Shown here one piece after another: positions 31,322 to 39,962 of a DNA stretch of 64,000 bases (within the stretch, counting starts at the first letter, position 1; every line of letters starts with the position of its first letter). The translations under genes and the position numbers were made by a program. Source of the stretch: CAZEKB01 sp964512225 (GTDB taxonomy: Bacteria > Myxococcota_A > UBA796 > UBA9615). The stretch is from positions 11,000 to 74,999 of the forward strand of contig CAZEKB010000022.1 in the NCBI GenBank assembly GCA_964512225.1, in the 5' to 3' direction. Under the pieces are notes generated by a model. It was not told the origin of the DNA and did not search any database. It saw only the letters and a program-made list of their open reading frames with translations.

Positions 31322-32646
31322 GCGCGGAGCTGCTCGCCCCCGCCATGTTCGTGGTGGCGTTCGTCCTGATCTTCACCGGGTTCCCCGTCGCGTTCTCGCT
31401 GGGCGGCACCGCGCTGCTGTTCGCGGGCGTGGGGGTCGCGCTGGACGTCTTCGACTGGGGTCTGCTCGGGGCGTTCCCCCAGCGCACGTTCGGCGTCATG
31501 GCGAACTACGTGCTGCTCGCCGTGCCCTTCTTCATCTTCATGGGGACGATGCTCGAGCGGTCGAAGCTCGCCGAGGATCTGCTCACCACGATCGGGATGC
31601 TGTTCGGGGGCCTGCGGGGCGGCCTCGCGCTGGCCGTCGTCTTCGTGGGCGCCCTGCTGGCGGCGGCGACGGGGGTGGTGGGGGCGTCCGTGGTGGCCAT
31701 GGGCATGATCTCGCTGCCCGTGATGCTGCGCTACGGGTACTCGCCGGAGCTCGCCACCGGCGTGATCACGGCCTCGGGGACGCTCGGGCAGATCATCCCC
31801 CCGAGCGTCGTCCTGATCGTGCTCGCCGACCAGATGGGCATCTCGGTGGGCGACCTGTTCGTGGGCGCGCTCAAGCCGGGGCTGCTGCTCGCGGGGCTCT
31901 ACGCCGTGTTCGTGGTGATCGTCGCGGTGGTGCGCCCGGCGGCGGCCCCGGCCCTGCCCGCCTCGGAGCGGACGCTGTCCGGAGGGGCGCTCGCGCGCCG
32001 GGTGGGGCTCGTGCTCGTGCCGCCGCTGACCCTGATCGTGGTGGTGCTCGGCTCGATCTTCTTCGGCATCGCGACCCCCACGGAGGCGGGCGCGTTGGGG
32101 GCCCTGGGCGCGATGATCCTGGCCGCCCTCAACGGACGCCTCACGTGGCAGGCGGTGCGCGAGACGTCCGAGCACACGACGCGGCTGACGGCGATGGTCG
32201 TCTTCCTCCTGCTCGGGTCGACGGCGTTCGCGCTCGTCTTTCGCGGGCTCGACGGCGACATCTGGATCCAGGACCTCCTGACCTCGCTGCCGGGGGAGAA
32301 GATCGGGTTCCTGGTGGTCGCGAACCTCGTGGTCTTCGTCCTGGGCTTCTTCATCGACTTCTTCGAGATCGCCTTCATCATCCTGCCGCTCCTCGTACCC
32401 GCGGCGCGGGCCCTGGGGGTCGACCTCGTGTGGTTCGGGGTGATGCTGGGGATGAACCTGCAGACGTCGTTCCTGACGCCGCCGTTCGGCTTCGCGCTCT
32501 TCTATCTGCGGGGCGTCACGCCCGAAGAGGTGCCGACGACGGCCATCTACCGGGGCGCGGTCCCCTTCATCGTGGTGCAGCTGGTCGGGCTCGCGCTCCT
32601 CTGCGTCTTCCCCGAGCTGGTGACCAGCGGCCTCGACGGCCCCTGA
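31318..32646 (+). CDS. dctM: TRAP transporter large permease (DctM)
   Basis: 442 residues from GTG 31318. Twelve or so transmembrane segments with DctM family landmarks: a PFFIFMGTMLERSKLAEDLL region, ITASGTLGQIIPPS (first helical hairpin), FGIATPTEAGALGALGA, and the second hairpin MNLQTSFLTPPFGFALFYLRGV. It forms the elevator-type transport core using Na+ or H+. It ends the TRAP operon; 56 bases separate it from the next gene, the ABC-type binding lipoprotein, which may be co-transcribed. Confidence 0.95.
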   Translation: MSAELLAPAMFVVAFVLIFTGFPVAFSLGGTALLFAGVGVALDVFDWGLLGAFPQRTFGVMANYVLLAVPFFIFMGTMLERSKLAEDLLTTIGMLFGGLRGGLALAVVFVGALLAAATGVVGASVVAMGMISLPVMLRYGYSPELATGVITASGTLGQIIPPSVVLIVLADQMGISVGDLFVGALKPGLLLAGLYAVFVVIVAVVRPAAAPALPASERTLSGGALARRVGLVLVPPLTLIVVVLGSIFFGIATPTEAGALGALGAMILAALNGRLTWQAVRETSEHTTRLTAMVVFLLLGSTAFALVFRGLDGDIWIQDLLTSLPGEKIGFLVVANLVVFVLGFFIDFFEIAFIILPLLVPAARALGVDLVWFGVMLGMNLQTSFLTPPFGFALFYLRGVTPEEVPTTAIYRGAVPFIVVQLVGLALLCVFPELVTSGLDGP

Positions 32647-32702
32647 CGCCGGATCGGCGGTGGTATCCTCCGCCGTCCGTCGACCGCCTGTTGGAGTCGC
32701 TG

Positions 32703-33980
32703 TTGAGGCGCTCGCTGCCTTCGATCCTGCTCATCGCTCTCCTCGCCGCGTGCCCGCCGGACGACGGCTCCGTGCCCACGTTCCCGGGCCTGGAGACCAC
32801 CCCGTCCGACGCCTCGTTCCCCGGGCCGACGGCCGACGGTGAGACCCCGTCCGCGGGCACCCCCGGCGAAGGCGCGTCGTCCGAGGACGCCTCGCCCGAC
32901 GGCGCGACCCCGACGCGCGCGCCCGGCAGCCAGTCGTTCAAGGTGTGCCTGATCCTCCCCGGCAGCGGCCCGTCCCGGGACGTGGGGAACGAGATGCGCC
33001 GCGGCATCGCGGTGGCGATCGACGCGATCGAGAAGGACGCGGGCCGAGCGCGCACGATCCAGTGGATCGAGCGGGATACGAAGTCCACCGAGGCGGGCGC
33101 GGTGGCCGCCTACCACTCGTGCTTCAACGAAGGCATCAGCTTCATCATCGGGCCGGTGCACCCCGCCGCGACGACCGCCCTGGTCCCCGTCGCGGCCGCT
33201 CACGACGCGATCCTGCTCATCCCCGAGATCGGGGCGGCGCTGCCCACGGAGTGGGGCGACAACCTCTTCGCCGTGGCCCCGCCCGCCACGGACATGGGGC
33301 GGATCGCCGCCCGGGACACCACGGACGAGAAGAAGCTGACGTCCGCGGCCGTCCTGTACATCGATTCGGTCTTCGGCGAGTCCCTCAAGGACGCCTACGT
33401 GGAGCAGATCAAGGAGGGCGGCGGATCGGTCGTGGCCACGTACGAGCTGCCGCTCGAGGATGCCGGTGCCTGGGGCGCGGCGGCGGCGAAGGCGGCGGCC
33501 GCGGGGGCCAAGGCGCTCTTCGTGGTGGGCCCCGCCGAGCCCGCGGCGTCCGTCGCGCACGCGCTCACGTCCGTGGAGCTGCGGACGATGGAGGCCTGGT
33601 TCATCGACTGGTCGATGCACCCGCCGGTCCTCAGCGCGGGCGGCTCGGCCGTGTCCCGCATGCACTGGGTCAACCGTCCGCTGCCGTCGGGCGCGTTTCA
33701 CAACGCCTACGTGACGGCTCACCAGGCGCAGCCGGAGTTCCCCGCGGGCACGGGCTACGACGCCGCGATCCTCGCGTCCCGGGCGATCGAGAGCGCCGAG
33801 AGCCTCTGGTTCGAGGACATCGCCCAGAAGCTCATGAACGACACGGGCGTCCCGTCGGCGTTCGGCGCGGGCAGCATCGTGCACAAGCGCGGGGTCCGGT
33901 TCGAAGAGGTCGCGGGCTACCGCATGGTCGAGCCCCAACAGGACTCGGTCTCCGAGCACTGGATCTTCGGCGGCTACTAG
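32703..33980 (+). CDS. ABC-type branched-chain amino-acid (LivJ-like) binding lipoprotein
   Basis: 425 residues from TTG 32703, chosen because GGAG lies six bases upstream and the leader RRSLPSILLIALLAAC then starts correctly (lipobox Cys17). A 60-residue Pro/Ser/Gly/Asp-rich linker separates the anchor from a Peripla_BP_6-type domain. This contains VCLILPGSGPSRDVGNEMRRGIAVAIDAI, IGPVHPAATTALVPVAAAHDAILL and SAAVLYIDSVFGESL. It is a type I periplasmic binding protein for an amino acid, amide or peptide-like ligand. No ABC permease or ATPase genes are nearby, so it may be a sensor or an envelope factor rather than a transporter part. LpoA-like roles are possible. Confidence 0.85.
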   Translation: MRRSLPSILLIALLAACPPDDGSVPTFPGLETTPSDASFPGPTADGETPSAGTPGEGASSEDASPDGATPTRAPGSQSFKVCLILPGSGPSRDVGNEMRRGIAVAIDAIEKDAGRARTIQWIERDTKSTEAGAVAAYHSCFNEGISFIIGPVHPAATTALVPVAAAHDAILLIPEIGAALPTEWGDNLFAVAPPATDMGRIAARDTTDEKKLTSAAVLYIDSVFGESLKDAYVEQIKEGGGSVVATYELPLEDAGAWGAAAAKAAAAGAKALFVVGPAEPAASVAHALTSVELRTMEAWFIDWSMHPPVLSAGGSAVSRMHWVNRPLPSGAFHNAYVTAHQAQPEFPAGTGYDAAILASRAIESAESLWFEDIAQKLMNDTGVPSAFGAGSIVHKRGVRFEEVAGYRMVEPQQDSVSEHWIFGGY

Positions 33981-34036
33981 CCCGTTCGCCTCCCCCCGCG
34001 TTCGCCCGCCGCCGCCCCGGCTATCCTGCGAGGCGC

Positions 34037-35557
34037 ATGGCGAAGCTTCGACGATTGAGGGGCGCGCTCGGACGCCTGCGCGGCGAGCCCGACACCGTCG
34101 ATGATCGCCTCCAGGCCGACGTCCCCCGCAGCCCCTCGATCTTCCTCCTGAAGACCCCCCCGTGGGACACGCGGCTCCCTCCGCTCGGGGTCGGGTACCT
34201 GTCGTCGTACCTGGAGCGCCGCGGCGTCGACGCGCCGGTCTGGGACTGCAACATCGACACGTACCTGCGCTTCCGCATGGATCGCGCGTCCCTGTGGGAG
34301 ATGGACGCGGCGGTCTTCTGGTTCACGCCGGAGCGCGTGGCGGAGGTCTTCAACCACGAGTGCGACAAGGTCGCCCGCCGCATCATCGAGGCCGACACGC
34401 CCTACGTGGGCTTCTCGCTGACGATGGAGGGGATCCAGTTCGCGAAGCTGGTGGCCGACCGCCTGCGTCGGGACGCGCCGGACAAGATCATCGTGATGGG
34501 CGGCCCCGGCGTCGCGTTCCCGGAGTTCCGCGACCTCTTCCCGCGGGGCGCCGTCGACCTGTTCGTCGTGGGCGCGGGCGAGGAGGCGCTGCGGCTCGTC
34601 CTCGAGCACGAGATCACGCCCACGGGGGCGAAGCGGGGTACGCCCCCCGAGACGCTGCGGATCTGGCGCGACCGACCGAACGATCCCGACTGCCCCCTGT
34701 GCGTCTCCCACGACGTCCCCCCCGAGAGCGTCGTGCACCCCACGTTCGCGGGCTACGACCTCGCCAAGTACCTGGGCCGCGACCACCTGGCGCTGATCAT
34801 GGGCCGCGGCTGCTTCCGCTCCTGCGCTTTCTGCTCCGACAAGCCCGACCAGGGCCGGTACCGCAGCTTCGGGTTCGAGACCCTGATGCAGGCCATCGCC
34901 TTCTACAAGGAGCGGTACTGGATCGGCGGCATCACCTGGAACGATCTCATCCTCAACGGGGACCTCAACCACCTCGACCGCTACTGCGACGTGCTGCTGG
35001 AGAACAACGTCGAGCTGGTCTGGGACGGTCAGGCGACGGCGCATCGGGTCATGAACAAGCGCCCGTGGCTGTTCGACAAGATGGCGCGCGCGGGGTGCAC
35101 CGACATGACGTTCGGGCTCGAGTCGTTCGACAACGACGTGCTCGCGATCATGCGCAAGGGCTACACGGACGACGTCGCGGTGGAGACCCTGCGGCTCACC
35201 CGAGCGGCGGGCATGACGACGGGGATCAACATGATCTGCGGCTTCCCGGGCGAGACCGAGGAGCAGTTCCAGCGGACGCTCGACCGACTCGAAGAGCACC
35301 GCGACCACATCGACCGCGTGACGTCCCTGTCGGTGTGCGCCGTCGTGCCCGGCTCGCCGCTGTGGACCGAGGCCGAGACGTTCGGCATCTCGCGGCCGAA
35401 GCCGGGCCACTACCACGAGTGGTCGTCGGACGACGGCACCAACACCCTCCCCCTGCGCATCGAGCGCCACGCCCGCATGAAGGCGAAGCTCGCCGAGCTG
35501 GGCCTCTCCGCGGTCGTTCAGGCCACGGACGACTTCGTGCCTCCGGACGCCCCCTAG
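34037..35557 (+). CDS. B12-binding-type radical SAM protein
   Basis: 506 residues. The N-terminal Rossmann-type cobalamin-binding-like domain (about 35-200) has LLKTPPWDTRLPPLGVGYLSSYLE and IIVMGGPGVAFPEFRDLF. The DxHxxG cobalamin ligand motif is absent, as in many B12-binding radical SAM enzymes. The radical SAM core has Cys259, Cys263 and Cys266 (GCFRSCAFC), then ITWNDLILNGDLNHL, VWDGQATAHRV, MTFGLESFDNDVL and a GFPGETEEQFQRTLD strand, the HemN/Elp3-like arrangement. The substrate is unknown; methylation or rearrangement of a complex molecule is typical. It is 56 bases downstream of the binding lipoprotein on the same strand. The final 60 residues have no cluster motif. Confidence 0.88.
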   Translation: MAKLRRLRGALGRLRGEPDTVDDRLQADVPRSPSIFLLKTPPWDTRLPPLGVGYLSSYLERRGVDAPVWDCNIDTYLRFRMDRASLWEMDAAVFWFTPERVAEVFNHECDKVARRIIEADTPYVGFSLTMEGIQFAKLVADRLRRDAPDKIIVMGGPGVAFPEFRDLFPRGAVDLFVVGAGEEALRLVLEHEITPTGAKRGTPPETLRIWRDRPNDPDCPLCVSHDVPPESVVHPTFAGYDLAKYLGRDHLALIMGRGCFRSCAFCSDKPDQGRYRSFGFETLMQAIAFYKERYWIGGITWNDLILNGDLNHLDRYCDVLLENNVELVWDGQATAHRVMNKRPWLFDKMARAGCTDMTFGLESFDNDVLAIMRKGYTDDVAVETLRLTRAAGMTTGINMICGFPGETEEQFQRTLDRLEEHRDHIDRVTSLSVCAVVPGSPLWTEAETFGISRPKPGHYHEWSSDDGTNTLPLRIERHARMKAKLAELGLSAVVQATDDFVPPDAP

Positions 35558-35563
35558 GCGCGC

Positions 35564-36148
35564 CTACTTGTTCGGGTCGTAGAGCTCGGGCTGGGGGGCC
35601 CCGGGGAGGTCGGGGTTGTAGGTGCCGATCGTGAGAGCGACGGACTCCCCGGCCGCGGCGTCGGCCGCTCGCGCCACGATGACCTGCTGGGTCTCGGCCG
35701 GAGCGCAGTCCGACTCGGCCTCGTACGACTCGTCCCCGCGCAGGACCCACGGGCGCAGGACGGGGTCGCCGTCCTGCGGCTCGTCGAGGCGGATCTCGAA
35801 CAGGTGCAGGACCGACAAGCAGCCCCCCGACGCCAGGGGCAGCACGAGCTCGCGCTCCCCGTCGTAGGACGACGCGACCGCCGCGTCCAGGGCCGCCGTC
35901 GCCTCGCGGACGGTGGAGGCGCCGTCCGTACACCCCGCGACGAACGCGTCGACGGCGGCCAGGTCGTCCAGCAGGACGGCCGTGTCCTCCGCGTCGGCGC
36001 ACGTCACGCCCAGGGACGAGGTCACGATCGCGATCTCGAGCGGCTCGCCGTCGGGCGCAGGGCCCCCCGAGTTGTCGATCGGAGGGCACCCCGCCGCCGT
36101 GACGGAGGCCGCGAGCAGGAGGAGTCGACACCGGGTCGGGGCGCGCAT
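35564..36148 (-). CDS. Lipoprotein of 194 residues, tandem paralogue 1
   Basis: 194 residues from the ATG at 36148. The leader ends VTAAGC (lipobox Cys21). The mature protein starts with an NSGG-containing linker and shares with its upstream neighbour the pattern DNSGG, ...CADAEDTAVLLDD, DAFVAGC, a GGCLSVLHLFEI strand, LRPWVL..D.SY, and the end TYNPDLPGAP. It has six cysteines in the mature part, matching the paralogue. No known family is recognised. It is convergent with the radical SAM gene (six-base gap), and the 117-base gap upstream separates it from the paralogue. Confidence 0.78.
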   Translation of the reverse strand: MRAPTRCRLLLLAASVTAAGCPPIDNSGGPAPDGEPLEIAIVTSSLGVTCADAEDTAVLLDDLAAVDAFVAGCTDGASTVREATAALDAAVASSYDGERELVLPLASGGCLSVLHLFEIRLDEPQDGDPVLRPWVLRGDESYEAESDCAPAETQQVIVARAADAAAGESVALTIGTYNPDLPGAPQPELYDPNK

Positions 36149-36265
36149 CGACCCGATCCAAGCAGATCGGCGCCGCGACTGCACGAGCCGCGGCGCCGAT
36201 CGGTTGGTCTCCTCGCGCGAGGACCGGCTCCGAGCGACTGGAGCCGGCCCCGGGGACCAGACGTT

Positions 36266-36850
36266 CTACTCGGTGGGGACGTCCTCGTCGGCGCCGGGCG
36301 CGCCCGGGAGGTCGGGGTTGTAGACGCCGACCGTCAGCTCGACGCTCGCGACGCGGTCCGCGGCGTCGACGATGAGCACCTGGTGGTCCTGACCGATGTC
36401 GGCGGTGCAGGCCACGTCCTCGCGGCCGTAGGAGGTGTCGGCCTTGAGCATCCACGGGCGCAGGATGTCGGCGTCGAGGTGGACGGCCGCGATCTCCCAC
36501 TCGCCGAGGCAGCCGCCGAGCTGCGCGGACACGACCAGGAGGCCCTGGCCCTCTTCCAGCTCGGCGAGCTGCAGGGCGAGGTCGTCCGCGATGGTGCTCT
36601 CGTCGCCGATCAGCTCGGTGCCGCAGGCCTCGATGAAGGCGTCGATGCCGTCCTGGTCGACGATGAGCTCGGCTCCGTCCTCGAAGGACTCGCAGACGAG
36701 ATCCGGGGACTCGATCGCGATCTCGAACTCGATGGGGTCGCCCGCGGGGGGCTCGCCGCCCGAGTTGTCCACGGTGCAGCCGGTCATCGCGAAGGCGACG
36801 AGGGCGATGGCGGGGACGGCGAATCGGGCGATGGGGGTGCGGTGAAGCAT
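36266..36850 (-). CDS. Lipoprotein of 194 residues, tandem paralogue 2
   Basis: 194 residues from the ATG at 36850, exactly the same length as the downstream paralogue. The leader ends AFAMTGC (lipobox). Shared features are NSGG near the mature N-terminus, CESFEDGAELIVD, DAFIEAC, GGCLGEWEIAAVHL, LRPWMLKADTSY and VYNPDLPGAP. Conservation of Cys positions suggests a common disulfide-bonded fold facing the periplasm or cell surface. No enzymatic motif. It is divergent from the MopE/beta-helix lipoprotein gene, with 157 bases between them that should hold both promoters. Confidence 0.78.
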   Translation of the reverse strand: MLHRTPIARFAVPAIALVAFAMTGCTVDNSGGEPPAGDPIEFEIAIESPDLVCESFEDGAELIVDQDGIDAFIEACGTELIGDESTIADDLALQLAELEEGQGLLVVSAQLGGCLGEWEIAAVHLDADILRPWMLKADTSYGREDVACTADIGQDHQVLIVDAADRVASVELTVGVYNPDLPGAPGADEDVPTE

Positions 36851-37007
36851 GTCTGTCGTTCCTCGGTCGGCAGGCGAGCGGGGCCTGCGCGGTTCGGGGG
36901 CACCCATGAGCGCGATCCGTGCCGACCCGGCCGGGCGGCGACTTGCCCGGGGAAGTGTCGCCGTCGGGCCATAGGACCCGCCCGGCTCTGCGGGTACCGT
37001 TCGGATC
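36851..37007. promoter_or_regulatory. Divergent intergenic region
   Basis: 157 bases between two lipoprotein genes transcribed away from each other, so both promoters must lie here. The stretch CCCGGCCGGGCGG near 36928 is a partial palindrome. No convincing sigma-70 boxes were found by eye; the GC content makes such boxes hard to call. Nothing else is visible. Confidence 0.4.
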
Positions 37008-39320
37008 ATGCGACGCACCGCCCTGCTCTCCCTTCTCCTGCTGACCGCCTGCCCCCCCGCCGCCGACCTCGACGGCGACGGGTTCGACGGGGACGAGGAC
37101 TGCGACGACGCGAACGCCGACGTGAACCCCGCGGCCGTCGAGCTGTGCAACGCCGTCGACGACGACTGCGACGGCGTGATCGACGACGACCCGGCCGACG
37201 AGGTGACGAGCTGGGCCGACGCAGACGCGGACGGCTTCGGCGACCCCGACTCGGCCTCCGCGGACTGCGTGCCCGCGGCCGACCGGGTCCTCGACTCCAC
37301 CGACTGCGACGACGCGAGGGACGACGTGCACCCGGGCGCCGACGAGCTGTGCGACGACGTCGATCACGACTGCGACGGAGCGCTGCAGGAGGGAGCCGTC
37401 GACCCGGTGCCCTGGTACGCGGACCTCGACGGCGACACCTTCGGCGACCCCGCGAGCACGACCGACGCCTGCGACGCGCCCGCCGATCATGTCGAGGACG
37501 ACTCCGACTGCGACGATACGAACGCGGATGTGCACCCCGAGGCCGACGAGGTCGCCTGCAACGCCCTCGACGACGACTGCGACGGGACCACGGACGTGAA
37601 CTCCGTGCCCACCGACCACGCCACGATCGCCGAGGCCGTCACCGCCCTGCCCGACGCCTCGACGATCTGCCTGCAGCCCGGCACCTACACCGAGCGCGTC
37701 GATCTCGGGGGCCGCGAGCTGACGTTCGTGGGCGGCGGCGGCCCCGAGGTCACCATCTTCGACATCGGCACCGACCTGCCGCTCCTCTCGGCGGACGCTT
37801 GGGACGAGGACCACGACGTGGTCGACGGCGACGTCGCGGATCTCACCTTCGTCGGCGTCACGGTCACCGGCTCCGAGTGGACCACCACGGACGACGTCGA
37901 CGGCGGCTTCCTCTACCTCGGCGGCGGCTCGGTGCGGTTCGAGGGCGTGGTCGTGACCGGGATCCACCCCACCCTGATCGACACCCACGACGTCGCGGGC
38001 CTGCTCGTGGACGCCGACGCGGCCTCGGTCGACGTGGTCGGCCTCGAGGTCACCGACGTCGGCTTCACGTTCGGCGCGGGCGCGGGCGACGGCACCAAGG
38101 ACATCGACGGGGGTCTCGTGAACGTCGAGGGCGGGCACGCGGACATCCAGGACGCCACCGTCACCGGCTTGTCCGTCGCGACGCAGGACGCGCCGTCGTC
38201 CTGCTCCACCGACGGCGCGTTCGTCCGCGTGCGCGAAGGGTCCCTGCTCGGCTCCGCCTGGGTCCTCGACGGCGGCACCGTGGACCAGGACTGCAGCGGC
38301 CAGAGCCACGTCGACGGGTTCTACGTGAACGTCTCCGAGGCCGACTCGACGCTCGGCGACGTCTCCATCACGACCACGCTCGTCGAGGTCGCGAGCTCCG
38401 GCAGCGCCTCCATCGACGGGGTCGGCGTGAAGCTCTCCTCCGGCGATCACACCTGGAGCGGTATGCAGATCCACGACAACCGCGGCGTCAGCACCAGCGA
38501 CCAATCGAGCAGTCACGCCCGCGGCGTCGTCCGGGGGAGCAACGCCTCCCTGGCGCTGAGCCACTCGAGCTTCACCGGGAACGAGCTGCGAGGCGTCGCC
38601 ACGGGCGGCTCCACGTCCGGGGTGGCGGAGGGGGCGATCACCAACCGCGGGCCGCTCGACCTGAGCCACGTGGACCTGCGCGGCAACACCGCCCACGGCG
38701 ACGACCGGGGAGAAGGCGGCGCCGTCCGCTGGTCCGAGGACAACGACGCGCCCGGCAGCACCACGTTCACGAACTTCATCGTCGCGGGCAACACCGCCCG
38801 GGGCGGCGAGGACGCGCGCGGAGGGGGCATCTACCTCGACGCCGAAGAGGAGCACGCCGCCCTCTTCTACGGGGACATCGTCGGCAACACGGTGGTCGCG
38901 GGCACCGACACGGGCCGCGGGGGCGGGCTCTACGACCGGAGCGAGGACGAAGGCGGATCGTTGACCGTGTCCGGCGTCTGCATCGCGAACAACACGCTGC
39001 AGGCGGGTGCGGGGGGCGACCTCGACGGGGAGGCCGTCTACATCGCCGACGACGTCCCGCTCTCCTGGACCTACAACAACGTGACCGGTCCCGCGTCCGT
39101 GGACCTGTTCGACGGCATGGACGACCCCACGGGGACCGACGGGAACCTCAGCGCCGACCCCCTCTACACGTCCACGGCGGGCGATCCGACGACGTGGGAC
39201 CTGACCCTGCAGGGCGCCTCGCCCAACACCGGGGCCGCGAACCCTGCTCAGCAGGACGCCGACGGCACCCCCGCGAGCATCGGCGCCTACGGGGGCCCGG
39301 ACGCGGCGTGGCCGGAGTAG
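37008..39320 (+). CDS. Lipoprotein with MopE-type repeats and a parallel beta-helix domain
   Basis: 770 residues. The leader ends LLTAC (Cys15). Residues about 20-190 hold three to four MopE-type metal-binding units (DLDGDGFDGDEDCDD, VELCNAVDDDCDG, ELCDDVDHDCDG and a final VACNALDDDCDG). Residues about 195-750 form a pectate-lyase-like parallel beta-helix: DHATIAEAVTALPDASTICLQPGTYTERVDLGGRELTFVGGG opens it, and repeated strand-turn rungs with NT and GN turns follow. No catalytic residues are obvious. It is a surface-exposed adhesin or carbohydrate-binding protein by architecture. It shares its repeat type with the giant protein at 11-16.6 kb but has a lipid anchor and no MYXO-CTERM tail. Confidence 0.88.
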   Translation: MRRTALLSLLLLTACPPAADLDGDGFDGDEDCDDANADVNPAAVELCNAVDDDCDGVIDDDPADEVTSWADADADGFGDPDSASADCVPAADRVLDSTDCDDARDDVHPGADELCDDVDHDCDGALQEGAVDPVPWYADLDGDTFGDPASTTDACDAPADHVEDDSDCDDTNADVHPEADEVACNALDDDCDGTTDVNSVPTDHATIAEAVTALPDASTICLQPGTYTERVDLGGRELTFVGGGGPEVTIFDIGTDLPLLSADAWDEDHDVVDGDVADLTFVGVTVTGSEWTTTDDVDGGFLYLGGGSVRFEGVVVTGIHPTLIDTHDVAGLLVDADAASVDVVGLEVTDVGFTFGAGAGDGTKDIDGGLVNVEGGHADIQDATVTGLSVATQDAPSSCSTDGAFVRVREGSLLGSAWVLDGGTVDQDCSGQSHVDGFYVNVSEADSTLGDVSITTTLVEVASSGSASIDGVGVKLSSGDHTWSGMQIHDNRGVSTSDQSSSHARGVVRGSNASLALSHSSFTGNELRGVATGGSTSGVAEGAITNRGPLDLSHVDLRGNTAHGDDRGEGGAVRWSEDNDAPGSTTFTNFIVAGNTARGGEDARGGGIYLDAEEEHAALFYGDIVGNTVVAGTDTGRGGGLYDRSEDEGGSLTVSGVCIANNTLQAGAGGDLDGEAVYIADDVPLSWTYNNVTGPASVDLFDGMDDPTGTDGNLSADPLYTSTAGDPTTWDLTLQGASPNTGAANPAQQDADGTPASIGAYGGPDAAWPE

Positions 39321-39329
39321 GCCGAGTGG

Positions 39330-39938
39330 CTACTCCGCCTTCTTCTGGTTGAGCTCGACGTCGATCGCGATCCGCACCTCGTCGCCGACCACCACGCCGC
39401 CGCCGTCGAGCGTCTTGTTCCACGTGAGCCCGAAGTCCTTGCGGTCGAGCTTCAGCGTCGCGCTGGTGCCCACTTTGGTATTGCCCCACGGGTCGGTCAT
39501 GACCTCGGACATGGACTCCACGGCCAGCGTCACCTCCTTCGACACGCCCTTGATGGTCAGCGTGCCCACGAGCGAGATCGAGCCGTCGTCGCCCGCCTTC
39601 GCGGTGGAGCTCTTGAAGGTCATGGTCGGGTGGTTTTCGACGTCGAAGAAGTCCGCGGAGCGCAGGTGCTCGTCCCGCTTCTTGTTCTCGGTGTCGATGC
39701 TGGCCACGTCGATCGTCACGGCGACGGCCAGCGACGAGGGGTTCCCGGGGTCGTAGGTCACCGCCCCCTCGACCTTGCCGAAGGAGCCGCGGGTCCAGCT
39801 GACCATCATGTGCCGGACCTTGAACCCGACGTTGGAGTGGGCGGCGTCGATCGTCCACTCGGCGGCCTCGGCGGCGGAGGGGGAGAACACGGGGGCCGCG
39901 AGGACGACGGCGAGAACAAGGGTGAGGAGCGAGCGCAT
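39330..39938 (-). CDS. YceI-family periplasmic protein
   Basis: 202 residues with a signal peptide (about 1-25, ending AAEA). The lipocalin-like YceI barrel is clear: WTIDAAHSNVGFKVRHMMVSWTRGSFGKVEG, then DVASIDTENKKRDEHLRSADFFDVENHPTMTF and the LTIKGVSKEVTL strand, with GLTWNKTLDGGGVVVGDEVRI near the end. YceI proteins bind isoprenoid-type lipids in the periplasm and are often induced by stress. Length is normal. The gene is convergent with the beta-helix lipoprotein gene; the next gene upstream lies 24 bases away on the same strand. Confidence 0.93.
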   Translation of the reverse strand: MRSLLTLVLAVVLAAPVFSPSAAEAAEWTIDAAHSNVGFKVRHMMVSWTRGSFGKVEGAVTYDPGNPSSLAVAVTIDVASIDTENKKRDEHLRSADFFDVENHPTMTFKSSTAKAGDDGSISLVGTLTIKGVSKEVTLAVESMSEVMTDPWGNTKVGTSATLKLDRKDFGLTWNKTLDGGGVVVGDEVRIAIDVELNQKKAE

Positions 39939-39962
39939 GGGGAGACCTCCGGGTCGGTTCTT

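Noticed and set aside
35226..38855. 1209-codon minus-strand frame
   Set aside because: Opposite strand to the radical SAM and beta-helix genes, with Arg/Val-rich text; the real lipoproteins use other frames.
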